A DNA stretch of 64,000 nt, from contig CAUVWY020000009.1 in the NCBI GenBank assembly GCA_963555775.3, positions 1,054,001 to 1,118,000 of the forward strand. The letters are read 5' to 3'. Both the position numbers and the translations under genes were made by a program. The stretch is from JAJEDW01 sp963555775 (GTDB lineage: Bacteria > Acidobacteriota > Terriglobia > 20CM-2-55-15). Numbering within the stretch: the first letter of the stretch is position 1; every line of letters starts with the position of its first letter. Of the stretch, positions 52,574-61,947 are shown piece after piece. The notes below the pieces were generated by a model. The model had not been told where the DNA came from and did no database searches. It worked only from the letters and a program-made list of their open reading frames with translations.

Positions 52574-53525
52574 TTGGCGCCAACTTGTTATGGTGAGCCC
52601 ACAATCCCTTGTAGACGTCATCCAGAAATTTGTAGGGATCGTTCCACGTTCGACCCAGGCCGTCCATCACTCCAGCTTCCAGCATGTTCCGGGCGCTGTC
52701 CCCCTGCCGGGCGAGGTCGACGGTTCGATCGTAGATGGTGGCCATCATGTCCCGTTCCACCTGCAGGTCCCGACGGGCGATCACGGGGCCGTAGCCGGGG
52801 ACGATCCGCGTCTCGGCATCGCTCATCTCAAGCAGTCGATCCATGGCATCGACGCGACCGCCGATCCACGCGCCGGTGAAATAATCCAGTTCGGGGTCCC
52901 GTGCCGGAGCGACCACGTCTCCAACAGCAAGCACGTTGGAATCCCTGAAGAAGACATAGATGTCCCCGCTGGTGTGGGCCGCGATCAGGTAGCCGTAGTC
53001 GATCCGTTCGCCACCCGCGTTCATGGATCCGTTGTCGTAGAAGGTCTCGGTGGGATGAGCCGCGTCCGGGCGCGCTTCCTGGTAACGGTCTTCGGCCGGG
53101 ATCCAGTAGGGAGTGGCCATCCACAGACGGGTGTTTTCGTGCGCGAGGATCCGTGCCCCCGCCTGCCCCAACGCTGCGTTCGAGCCGGTCTGTTCAAGGT
53201 GCCAATGCGTGTTGAAGACCGTCTGAACGCGTCCGGAACCGGGGAGTTCGCCGAGATGTGCGATGAATCGGTCGGCGGACTCCGGGGCGCCGCTGTCGAC
53301 CAGGACCAGACCGTCGGTTGTGGACAGCGCGAGCACGTTGGTCCCCACATCGGTCCAGACCGAGAGGGTATCGTTCAGAACCGCGATGCCCGACTGGCGG
53401 CGGGTTGCTGTTGCCGCCGCGGCGGCTGAAGTGGGCGTGTGCGGCATGGCATGGGCAATGCCCGGCAGGGCCAGCCCCGCCAGTCCTCCCAAGGCGCCCT
53501 TCAAAAGCTGCCTGCGATCGGTCAC
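52563..53525 (-). CDS. Metallo-beta-lactamase-fold protein, altered zinc motif, Tat-like signal
   Basis: 320 residues from GTG 53525 (GGGGG about 10 nt upstream), with a Tat-like signal DRRQLLKGALGGLAGLALPG. The usual HxHxDH is HWHLEQ: the two first His are kept, Asp is Glu and the third His is Gln. Later sites HTSGDIYVF (His) and AVGDVVAPA (Asp) are present. It may bind one metal or have lost hydrolase activity. A start at 53606 overlaps the DUF1552 gene; GTG 53534 is also possible. Confidence 0.78.
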   Translation of the reverse strand: MTDRRQLLKGALGGLAGLALPGIAHAMPHTPTSAAAAATATRRQSGIAVLNDTLSVWTDVGTNVLALSTTDGLVLVDSGAPESADRFIAHLGELPGSGRVQTVFNTHWHLEQTGSNAALGQAGARILAHENTRLWMATPYWIPAEDRYQEARPDAAHPTETFYDNGSMNAGGERIDYGYLIAAHTSGDIYVFFRDSNVLAVGDVVAPARDPELDYFTGAWIGGRVDAMDRLLEMSDAETRIVPGYGPVIARRDLQVERDMMATIYDRTVDLARQGDSARNMLEAGVMDGLGRTWNDPYKFLDDVYKGLWAHHNKLAPNVV

Positions 53526-53553
53526 CGGAACCACTTCCCCCGTGCGCTCATCC

Positions 53554-54906
53554 TCAGATGTCGGAAATGACGCCCGTGCTGTCGCCAAAACTGTCCCGCT
53601 CCACACCGGCCTTGCCGAGGATGGTCAAATGCAGATTGGCAATCGGAGTCGGCTCAGGCAGTTCGATGTGCCGCCCGCCGGTCATTGTGCCGGCGCCGCC
53701 GCCGACAAGGATGTTGGGCAGTGGGTGTCCGTTGTGCCGGTCGCTGTTGGACATGTTCGAGCCGTACATGAAGAGCGAGTTGTCCAGCAGCGTCCCCTCG
53801 CCGTCGGGAATCGCGGCCATCTTGCCGATAAAATCGGCAAATCGTTCCATGTGCCAAGTCTGGATCTTAACCAGTTTCTCGATTCGTCCCAGATCGTTGG
53901 CATGATGCGACACCGGGTGGAACGAATCGGAAACGCCGATGTGGTTGTACGTGCGGTTGGTGCCTTCGGAGACCATGAAGTACGAAGCCACGCGCGTCAG
54001 ATCGGCCTGATAGGCCAGGGCGATCAGGTCGAAGAGCAGCCGGACCTGCTCGTCGAACGCGTCCAGTTCGCCGATTGGCGCCTCCGGCAGATCGATGCCC
54101 GACAGGTCGCGTTGTGACGCCAACTCGATGCGCCGTTCGATTTCTCGAACCGTCTCCAGATAGCTTTCCAGAATGATACGGTCGCTCGGGTCCAGATCGC
54201 GCTGCAATGCCCGCGTGCGGTCGTTGATGCGGTCAAGAAGGCTGATGGTCTGCGTGGCAATGGATTCCCGCTCCTCGGGTGTGTCGCCTTCGCCGAACAG
54301 TTGGATAAAGACCTTGCGCGGATTGAATTCCATCGGCAGCGGCGAGTTGGCGTCGCGGAAAGAAAGCGTGGAACTGTAGTAGCACCCGGAACCACCGCAG
54401 GCGGCCACCTGGCTCGTGGTTTCGGAAGCCAGTTCCAGGGAAGGCAGCGTGGTGTCCTGACTGATACGGCTGGCGACCACCTGGTCCAGCGTGGCGGCCA
54501 TGCTGGCCCCCGCCGCGTTGTCATCCGGCCGCATGCCGCTCAGCCAGGTTGCGGGCGCCAGGCTGTGCACCCCGCCCACCATGGCCTTGTTTTCCAGATT
54601 GCCGAACGAGGTCACATAATTCTTGTAGGGTTCCAGTGCCGTCATGATCGGGCTGAGCGTGAAGTCGGGGCCCGCACCGCTCGGAGTCCACCGGTCCATC
54701 TCCGGACCGTGGGCCGTGTTTCCCATGATCGCCCCGTGGGGAATGTAGAAGAATCCCATTCGCATTTTCGGGGCCGCCGCGGTTTGCGACAATGCCGTGG
54801 CCGCCGGGATCATGGCATCCAGTAGCGGCAGGGCAAGACTGACGCCGGCGCCCTTGAGCAGCGTTCGGCGGGACAAGTGTTTTTTTGTCAGAAACATGAA
54901 ATCCAC
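53554..54906 (-). CDS. DUF1552 domain-containing protein with Tat signal
   Basis: 450 residues. Twin-arginine signal near the start (SRRTLLKGAGVSLALPLLDA). The DUF1552 domain covers the rest (FFYIPHGAIMGN near 53, TFGNLENKAMVGGVHSLAP-type region near 95, VSDSFHPVSHHANDLGRIEKL near 325, NILVGGGAG near 400). Members are exported and nearly always sit beside DUF1592 cytochromes; the role is unknown. 51 bp downstream of the DUF1592 gene. Confidence 0.9.
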   Translation of the reverse strand: MDFMFLTKKHLSRRTLLKGAGVSLALPLLDAMIPAATALSQTAAAPKMRMGFFYIPHGAIMGNTAHGPEMDRWTPSGAGPDFTLSPIMTALEPYKNYVTSFGNLENKAMVGGVHSLAPATWLSGMRPDDNAAGASMAATLDQVVASRISQDTTLPSLELASETTSQVAACGGSGCYYSSTLSFRDANSPLPMEFNPRKVFIQLFGEGDTPEERESIATQTISLLDRINDRTRALQRDLDPSDRIILESYLETVREIERRIELASQRDLSGIDLPEAPIGELDAFDEQVRLLFDLIALAYQADLTRVASYFMVSEGTNRTYNHIGVSDSFHPVSHHANDLGRIEKLVKIQTWHMERFADFIGKMAAIPDGEGTLLDNSLFMYGSNMSNSDRHNGHPLPNILVGGGAGTMTGGRHIELPEPTPIANLHLTILGKAGVERDSFGDSTGVISDI

Positions 54907-54957
54907 TCCAGCGGTGATCGTTCACCGAACCGCTGCCACTTGGCAACGGCCCTTCAT

Positions 54958-57393
54958 TCATTGGTTGAGCGCGACGTCCCCGCGACCCGGTTCGATGGCG
55001 TCCGGCCTTGCCTGCATCCGGAACGCTTCGCTCGTCACGATGCCCGCAACAATGGCGGACAGCCGGTAATCGTCCTCCGCCGCCTGACGGACGACAGCCC
55101 GCACCTGCGGCATATCGAAATATTCAAGTTCCCGACCCACGGCATACATCATCAGCTTTTCGGTCAGCGCCCGTGCAAACAGGTCGGAACCTTCCAGCAG
55201 TTCCCGCCGTAACTGGGCCGGGCCGTTCACCGGTTGGCCGCCAGGCAGGACCGTGCTGGCGTTGATCGGGGCGTTGGCCACCCGGTCGACATCGCGCCAT
55301 CGGCCGATGGCGTCGAAGTTCTCAAGCGCCAGTCCGATCGGATCGATCACGCCGTGGCATTGGTTGCAACTTGGGTTGGCGCGATGCCGTTCGAGCCTTT
55401 CGCGCAACGTCGTCGGTTCCTCGCCTTCGGGCGTGGTTAAATCGGTTTCGACATCGGGCGGCGGGGGTGTCGGCGGCGTTCCCATCAGCTTGTCCAATAC
55501 CCAGGCGCCGCGCAACACCGGTGAGGTGCGATCACCGTAGGAGGTCCGCATCAGAGCCGCACCTTTTCCGAGCAGACCCCAGCGTTCGGGATCTTCAAGC
55601 TCCACGCGCCGGAACTGAGGACCCAATATCGACGTGATGCCGTAATGCCGCGCCAGTCGTTCGTTCAGAAACGTATGATTGGCGGTCAGAAGTTCGGTGA
55701 CGCTTCGATTTTCGAGCAGCACGCTCGTAACGAAGGATTCGATCTCAACGGCCAGGTCCTGGCGCAATTGGTCGTTGAATGCCGGAAACAACTCCGGGTC
55801 GGGTTCCACTTCGCGCAGGTTGTCCAGGTTCAGCCATTTGAGAGCGAAATTGCGCACGAGGCTCGAAGCTCGGGAGTCCGCCAGCATCCGCGCGGCCTGC
55901 GCCTGGAGGACCTCGGGGCGGCTCAGTTCACCGGCGTTTGCGATCTCGAGCAAAGCGTCGTCGGGTCCCTGACTCCACAGGAAGAACGAAAGACGCGATG
56001 CCAATTCCAGATCGTCCAGGGGGAACGCATCCCGTTCGGCCGCATCATCCGGCGTTCGGATCGCGCGATACAGGAAGTCCGGGCTGACCAATACCGCGGC
56101 TACCATCTGTTCGATGCCCGAATCGAACCCGCCCGGGCCCTCGATGCCGGTTTCAAAATACGGCATCAAGGAATCGACGTCGTCCGCGGTGACCGGCCGG
56201 CGGAAGGCACGGCGTCCGAGGTTTTCGGCGATGCGCCGCGCGCACGCCCGTTCTTCGTTCGGTTGCGGTTGGCAAATGAAGATCCGTTGGCGGCTGGGTG
56301 TTTCCGACACGCCGGGCGAGTCGAATGGGCCCACCACCTGGACGCCGTCGACCAGACGCGGCGCGCGCAGGCCACGGCCGAAGCTCTGGCCGCGCCCGGC
56401 GGCGAACTCATCGGATTCAGCCTGGGAGCGTTCGATGAAGGTTGCCACGACGTCCCGGATGCCGGCCTGAACCTGGACCGGGATGTTGGCAAAACGCTCC
56501 ATGATCTCGGCCCGGCCCGGGGCTCCACCGCGGTCTACGATACTCAGGTCTTCAAAACCGCCCAGTTGTTCCCGAAACACTTCTTGGCCGTCCACCAGCA
56601 GAATCACTGTGTGGCGGGTCTCCAACGTGCGGGTATACAGGCCCACATCGAGATTCGGGATGGTGAATCGGTACTCTCCATCCGCCGGAAAATTGTGTCT
56701 GAACTTCATCCCGCCGCGCGTGCCGAGAGGAAGGCCGTCGACATAGGCCGCCTGGTTACCTTCGGTTTGGAGATAGTGCCGACTGGCGAGCTTGGGCTCG
56801 GGCTCGCCGATGGCCAACCGCGCCGCCAGCCGCGCCGCGCCGACGTATTGGTCGAGGAACGACGGAGAGACACTCAGGGCCGCGGCGATATTGTCGAAAC
56901 CGTCCACTTCGATCTCGCTTGGCAGCAGGTCTTCGGCGTCGATCTCCACGCCCAGCAAGTCCTGCACGGCAATTCCGTATTCGGTTCGCGTCATGCGCTG
57001 GATCGGCACATGGCCCGCAACCGGACGGCCGGTGCCGCCATCGAGCGTGGCCTCCACCCAGCCGACGAATGCATCGATATCCTCTTGATCGGGCTGGCGA
57101 CTCCCCGGCGGAGGCATCAGGCGGCCACGCAATTTGCGGACGGTGGCTTCCCAGACTTCAGCGTCGTCGTGGATGGCGTCCAATGCCATGCGGTCGAAGG
57201 CCACGCCCCCGGCCTGAACGCCGGAACTGTGGCAGCCGATGCAGTAGGAGTCGAGCATGCCCTGAATCCGGTCCGCGCCGAGGTTCGGCTGGCCGGTTTG
57301 CGCACGAGCCTCGACGGTGGTAAAGGCGGCAACCAGACCGACGAGAATCAGGCGTTTCACAAGGGTGGACCGTTCGTGCAAACGTGGCTCCAT
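54958..57393 (-). CDS. DUF1592/DUF1588/DUF1585 exported cytochrome-like protein
   Basis: 811 residues. Signal peptide (KRLILVGLVAAFTTVEARAQ). A c-type heme motif CIGCH near residue 51 opens the PSD1/DUF1587 module; DUF1592 (about 420-550, DLELASRLSFFLWSQGPD), DUF1588 (about 560-660, FLNERLARHYGI) and DUF1585 follow. A second heme motif CNQCH lies near residue 690. Such planctomycete-type cytochromes are thought to take part in secreted oxidation chemistry; the reaction is unknown. First gene of a four-gene operon. Confidence 0.92.
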   Translation of the reverse strand: MEPRLHERSTLVKRLILVGLVAAFTTVEARAQTGQPNLGADRIQGMLDSYCIGCHSSGVQAGGVAFDRMALDAIHDDAEVWEATVRKLRGRLMPPPGSRQPDQEDIDAFVGWVEATLDGGTGRPVAGHVPIQRMTRTEYGIAVQDLLGVEIDAEDLLPSEIEVDGFDNIAAALSVSPSFLDQYVGAARLAARLAIGEPEPKLASRHYLQTEGNQAAYVDGLPLGTRGGMKFRHNFPADGEYRFTIPNLDVGLYTRTLETRHTVILLVDGQEVFREQLGGFEDLSIVDRGGAPGRAEIMERFANIPVQVQAGIRDVVATFIERSQAESDEFAAGRGQSFGRGLRAPRLVDGVQVVGPFDSPGVSETPSRQRIFICQPQPNEERACARRIAENLGRRAFRRPVTADDVDSLMPYFETGIEGPGGFDSGIEQMVAAVLVSPDFLYRAIRTPDDAAERDAFPLDDLELASRLSFFLWSQGPDDALLEIANAGELSRPEVLQAQAARMLADSRASSLVRNFALKWLNLDNLREVEPDPELFPAFNDQLRQDLAVEIESFVTSVLLENRSVTELLTANHTFLNERLARHYGITSILGPQFRRVELEDPERWGLLGKGAALMRTSYGDRTSPVLRGAWVLDKLMGTPPTPPPPDVETDLTTPEGEEPTTLRERLERHRANPSCNQCHGVIDPIGLALENFDAIGRWRDVDRVANAPINASTVLPGGQPVNGPAQLRRELLEGSDLFARALTEKLMMYAVGRELEYFDMPQVRAVVRQAAEDDYRLSAIVAGIVTSEAFRMQARPDAIEPGRGDVALNQ

Positions 57394-57998
57394 GAAATTC
57401 GAATTCGACTGGATAGAATACTAAGATTCCATCGTCTGGAAGTCCATCGGTTTGTAGTGGCTGGGCTGGGGACCGATATTGGTGTACACCACAATTGGAA
57501 TGCGCGAGACCGATACGACGGCAGAGCGGCTGATGCCGTCCATCCGGGAAGTCCGTTCGCGGGAGGAGTCATCCCGGTCGCACCGGCGTGTCCGGCCCAT
57601 TCTTCGCCTGCTCACCGTTGGTTTCTCTCTTCGCTTCCCGAACCTCCATCCAAAGCGCTTCCTCCGCCTGAAATCACCCCCGACGATACATTGAGCCGAA
57701 ATCCATCTCATGAGTGCGCTTGATTTCTTATACTCTGAACCCGAACCGGGCGTTCGATGCGACGAAGGCGCGACAATGGCGAGGCAATTGCTGGACGATT
57801 ATCGTGGGATTCTGCCGGGGGCTGCTCGGCCTGCGTATCCCGCTAACGTGTCTGCACCATTGTCTGCATACGTTCGACGATTGACCGCATACGCCCAACG
57901 ACGTGATCGTCGAACAAGGGGACCCGATGGCATATTTCCGCAAATCGCTTTCTCATCGACTAATCGAGCGCCCAGGCGCCTATCGACTGGATTGACGG
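57394..57998. other. 600-bp gap with no supported gene
   Basis: Between the DUF1592 gene and rnhA, divergent. Only short low-quality frames, such as one of 99 codons at 57710-58009 that overlaps the rnhA start. It should hold the promoters of both flanking units, but no clear -35/-10 pair is seen. Confidence 0.5.
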
Positions 57999-58442
57999 AT
58001 GCCCGATAGCAAGACGGTTGAGATCTATACGGATGGCGCTTGTTCGGGCAATCCCGGCCCCGGCGGATGGGGTGCAATCCTTCGATATGGTTCAAAGGAA
58101 CGTGAGTTGAACGGTGGCGAGGCCAACACTACCAACAATCGCATGGAACTGATGGCCGCGATTCAGGCTTTGGAAACACTGACCCGATCGTCATCGGTCG
58201 ACTTGTACACGGATTCGCGTTACGTCTGCGACGGCATTTCAAGCTGGTTGGCGAAATGGAAAAAGAATGGTTGGAAGACAGCCAGTCGCAATCCGGTCAA
58301 GAATGAGGATTTGTGGCGTCGGTTGGACCAAGCGGCGGAACGGCATGCAGTGCGCTGGCATTGGGTCAAGGGTCACGCCAATCATCCCGACAATGAACGG
58401 GCCGATCGATTGGCACGAGAAGGCGTGCCGAAAAGGGCTTGA
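57999..58442 (+). CDS. rnhA: Ribonuclease HI
   Basis: 147 residues. Degrades RNA in RNA-DNA hybrids. Catalytic residues are visible: Asp in YTDGACSGNPGPGGWG (residue 11), Glu in NRMELMAAIQAL (about 50), Asp in YTDSRYVCDGI (about 71), Asp in NERADRLARE (about 135). The basic handle WKKNGWKT is present. Normal length; ATG 57999. Confidence 0.96.
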   Translation: MPDSKTVEIYTDGACSGNPGPGGWGAILRYGSKERELNGGEANTTNNRMELMAAIQALETLTRSSSVDLYTDSRYVCDGISSWLAKWKKNGWKTASRNPVKNEDLWRRLDQAAERHAVRWHWVKGHANHPDNERADRLAREGVPKRA

Positions 58443-58464
58443 CCGATCGATTGCGCGGGAGCCC

Positions 58465-59565
58465 TCAGACGTCAGGGTCCGGAATCTCACACACCTCCGG
58501 CGCGGTGTAGTCCAGACCCATCAGCCGGAAATAGTTCTGCCCCAGGGCGATGTTCCTGAAGGCCGTGTCGTTTAGGTCGCGAAGGATCCCGCTCGTGATT
58601 TCCAACTCCGTTCGATAGACATCGATGTCCTTGTCGTCCGAGGCCAGAAAGTCGGTTCCGGGCAGGATCCGTTCCGAGTAATCATTCAGGAACGAAACAT
58701 AAAGTGCCCGTTTGTCCGGGTTCGAGAAGTAGGAATCGTCGATCACCCGCCAGGCAATATCCAACATCAGGTTCGGGTAGAGATCCAACAGCGACGTCAT
58801 GGTCTGGATGTGCTCTGCGGCATCCATATCGACCAGTTCCCTGGACAATCCCATATGGACCCAGACGATCGAGTTGTTGGGATACAAGCGCAGAACTTCC
58901 TGCATGACGGGCAGGTATTGGGTGGGGTTCGCGTCGTTGCCCAGATCCGAGTGAATCGCGAGCGGGATGTTCCCCTCGCGCAGCGCTTCCATGAACGGCG
59001 CCCATTCGGTGAGCTCGGCGATGGGCACGGGCGACCGCCCGTTGCCGAACAGCGCCTGTTTCACCAGATTGACCTCGCCCATCCAGGTGAACGCGCCGGG
59101 GTATTCTTCCTCCAGTAGTTGCATCCCCGGGAGGATCGACTCGGGTTGCGACAAGTCCGGGAAGGTCATTGAGAGCGTCAGATGAATGTCCGGGGGCGCC
59201 GTCACGATGTAGTCGGCGGCATTTGCGAAGTCATTCTTGAGCGACGGTTCCACCGGCGTGCCGGGGCAATCCAGGTAATAGGTGCAGGGCGACGGCGTCG
59301 GGAGCATCTGACCGATGCCCGAGATATTGGCGAACAGGACGCCGGTCTCGCGGAGGTACGAGACGGTTTCCTCGAACGGGACGGCCGGCCCGCCGAACGG
59401 ACGGAAGTGCAAATGCGTATCCACCACCGCGGTTTGGGGTTGGACGGAGCGGTCGTAACACGGTGCGGTATCGATCAGGAACGTCTGCAACGTCGGTTCC
59501 GAGACGCAGCCGGCAGTGACCGAGACGATGACCAGAACGAAAAGGATGCCCGCGGCCGGTTTCAT
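58465..59565 (-). CDS. Amidohydrolase-like lipoprotein
   Basis: 366 residues from ATG 59563-59565, with a lipoprotein signal VSVTAGC (Cys near 20). The body is a TIM-barrel amidohydrolase_2-like fold: VVDTHLHFRPFGG (HLH metal pair near 49), PLAIHSDLG (about 200), IVWVHMGLSRELVD (about 235) and LPGTDFLASD (Asp near 305). Substrate unknown. An alternative upstream start gives 408 residues but hides the lipobox. The gap 59566-59887 has no supported gene. Confidence 0.8.
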   Translation of the reverse strand: MKPAAGILFVLVIVSVTAGCVSEPTLQTFLIDTAPCYDRSVQPQTAVVDTHLHFRPFGGPAVPFEETVSYLRETGVLFANISGIGQMLPTPSPCTYYLDCPGTPVEPSLKNDFANAADYIVTAPPDIHLTLSMTFPDLSQPESILPGMQLLEEEYPGAFTWMGEVNLVKQALFGNGRSPVPIAELTEWAPFMEALREGNIPLAIHSDLGNDANPTQYLPVMQEVLRLYPNNSIVWVHMGLSRELVDMDAAEHIQTMTSLLDLYPNLMLDIAWRVIDDSYFSNPDKRALYVSFLNDYSERILPGTDFLASDDKDIDVYRTELEITSGILRDLNDTAFRNIALGQNYFRLMGLDYTAPEVCEIPDPDV

Positions 59566-59897
59566 GTCAGTACCGCCCCAGACTCGACGTGATTCGCGCA
59601 TCACGCCCCCGATAATCCGGCATGCCTCGTTTCGAACACCCGGCGGATGCGTTGACATCGCAGCTTGCAGAACCAGTCGCCTGGACCGCACGGGTGCCGC
59701 TCAGGGCAATCCTAGTGGGATAACTCGCGTACTCGTGTGCGGAGACTTCGTCCGGATTGTATTTCATGTGTTTCGCCCTGGCGCCGCGTTGATGCGAGGA
59801 AGCATTCTTTCACGTCGCGGCAACGATTCCGATAGGGGTTGGCTGAAAGATTATAGATGGCAACTCGCCGATGCGGTAGTAGGGCGACCAACTGGGA

Positions 59898-61813
59898 CAC
59901 GGCAAATTTGTTCTCAGATGGAGCATGATGTGGAGGATGAATTTCGAGTCATTCTCAAGTAGTCGAAGACGAGACGGGTATTGAAAGAGAGTTTGCGCAT
60001 CGATTGGGCGATCGATTGAGCGGGTTTTTGAAAGGATTTGAGAATACCGACGGCAAAGCGTCGGAGGCGGGTGATGTTTTCCGGGCCGAAGCCGGTGCGG
60101 ATTCGACTGCGGTCCTCATCGTAATTCCAGTCGATGATGTAATGGACGCTTTCGATACTCCAATGACCGCGATTGATGGCCAGCAAGCGTTCGGGGGAGG
60201 TTTCGCCGGGTGAGCGGCTCGTGATGCCCAGCGCGGTTTCACACGTGAGGGCGCCGGATTTCTTGTCGATGGATTCGCGCTCGATCCGAAAGACCTGGCC
60301 CAGGTGGGGAAAGTCGAGGTAGTGGTTGAGTTCGGCGCTACACCAAATGCGCCGGGTTTCGATGCGGCCATGATCGGGCGGGGTGACCTCGACAAAGTCG
60401 GGTTGTCCGCGGGTTTGGAACTGGAACGCGATATCGCGTTCCAGCGTCGGTTGGTTGCCTTTGACCGTGAAATGATAGTGCGCTCCCCGCTCGACCAAAT
60501 AGCGCGCGATCGCGCGTTGGGTCAGCAGGGCATCGCCGGTGATGTCCTTGCCGGCGATGTCGCAGGTTTGAAGCAAGGGAACGGCCATGCCGATTTCGTT
60601 CGTGCGCTTGCGCTCCTCGCCGCCGGCTACAGGCAGGGTTCCCACTTTTTTTGGGTGTAGCAGCGTTTCGACTCATGCCCGACCACGCTCATGATGTGGG
60701 TCTGACGCCCGTCCGAGTCGAGGGCGTTCTTCATCGTCTTGCCATCCATGGCCAGCGCATCGTCCGGGGCGCCCCACGCCCGATTCCACGCATTGAGCGC
60801 CCGGTCCAGCGCCCCCGGTTCAATCCGGACCAGACAATCCCGAATCACAAACTCGCTGGGAACCACATAGCGGCCGTTCTCCCGCCGGCAGCCAAAACGT
60901 TCGCGGGCTTTCTGCCCCAGGGCATCGGCCCAATCCGAGATGGCTTTATAGCCGTGCATGCCGCACAGCGTCGCGCCCGCCGCGATGCCCAGCACTGCCG
61001 ACAAGGGATGGCGCCGTCCCTGAGCGCGGCGCGGATCGGGAATGGTCTTGAAGCACTGGGGGAGTTGGCGCATCTGTGCGGCATTGAGCATGATCTTGGG
61101 GGCTCCGGTGAGTTGAAGATGTTCCCGGCCAGGGTGGGTCAGTTGCCCGCGCGCATCGCGGCACAGGGGACGCACAAAGACAAGCTTCGGGGCATCGGCT
61201 TCGGCGCTGTAGCCGTCCCGGGTGCGCCGGTATCCCCGGGTCCGTCCCAGTTCCAACCAGTTCGACGCGCGATACACGCCGCCATGGAAGCGCCGGGGAT
61301 CCACAAACGTTTCCAGCAGCAGCAACCCATGACCGAACCGTTCGCGCCAATCCGACCCGGCCCGCCGCTCGGTCCCTGACAACACCCGCGAGCCCACATT
61401 CGGCCGATTCCAGCCCGGCAGGATCAAAAATCGGCTGTTGTTGGCGATCAGTTTCAGCCGCCCATACTGCGAGCGGAAGTCCCAGCCGATCCATCGATCC
61501 CGAACCCCGCACTTCAGCGCCGACGCCGACAGGCTCAGTTGCGCCACCCACTGCCCGCGCCATGTGGCCACGTACCAGACCGTCTCCCCGATCTTCGCCA
61601 GTGCGCCCAGATAATGATGACGCTTCATCTGCTCTTGATACTGCCCTTCCTCGCTTCGCTCCACTGGCCGTACCCCGATCTCCGACAGTTCCTGGCTGGT
61701 CAATTTCGTCCTCTCCATTCAGCGTTTTATACAGGAATCTCCTCGCTATGTCCAGCTTGTCAGGTTAAACCACTGAATTCTCGGACGTTCACTGTAAGGA
61801 CAAATTCACCCTG
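59898..61813 (-). mobile_element. Complete ISAs1-type element with DruA-fused transposase
   Basis: 1916 bp. Terminal repeats: right end (reverse complement) CAGGGTGAATTTGTCC, left end CACGGCAAATTTGTTC. Flanked by a perfect 10-bp target duplication CCAACTGGGA (59888-59897 and 61814-61823), the size expected for ISAs1. The only gene reads from right to left. The full-length ends and the direct repeats show a recent, complete insertion. Confidence 0.88.
59914..61718 (-). CDS. DUF4338 (DruA-like)-ISAs1 transposase fusion, requires -1 frameshift
   Basis: Frame 1 (61718-60627): residues 1-205 are a DUF4338/DruA domain (RHHYLGALAKIGE, LIANNSRFLILPG, LLLETFVDPRRFHGGVYRAS); from about 212 an ISAs1 N-terminus (TIPDPRRAQGRRHPLSAVLG, ALAMDGKTMKNALD near 330). 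Frame 1 ends soon after YTQKKW; frame 2 (60645-59914) continues VGTLPVAGGEERKR, GDALLTQRAIARYL and the Glu of GHWSIESVHYIIDW. The switch is at CAA AAA AAG (A7 at 60646-60652), in phase for A-AAA-AAG slippage. Joined about 596 residues. Loss of one A is the alternative reading. Confidence 0.8.
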
Positions 61814-61947
61814 CCAACTGGGAAGACGGCCAGGACATCGTCATCGAAGGATTCACCACAAATATCGCCGGCAAGCCTACGCCCTTTTCAGACTCCCCGT
61901 ACCGGTTTCGGAAGACTGTAACAGTCCCCATGTCGGGCGTTAGTTGA
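61814..61947 (+). pseudogene. Possible 3' remnant of the ORF hit by the ISAs1 element
   Basis: After the right target repeat the frame reads TNWEDGQDIVIEGFTTNIAG and ends at TGA 61945-61947. Removing the IS and one CCAACTGGGA copy joins it in frame to a start at 59857 (54 codons). No family recognised; chance cannot be excluded. Confidence 0.25.

Noticed and set aside
55645..57723. 692-codon plus-strand frame opposite the DUF1592 gene
   Set aside because: Shadow of a heme protein with clear motifs on the other strand; composition is biased and no domain is visible.
57710..58009. 99-codon plus-strand frame before rnhA
   Set aside because: Overlaps the rnhA start, Arg/Pro-rich composition, no ribosome site and no motif.
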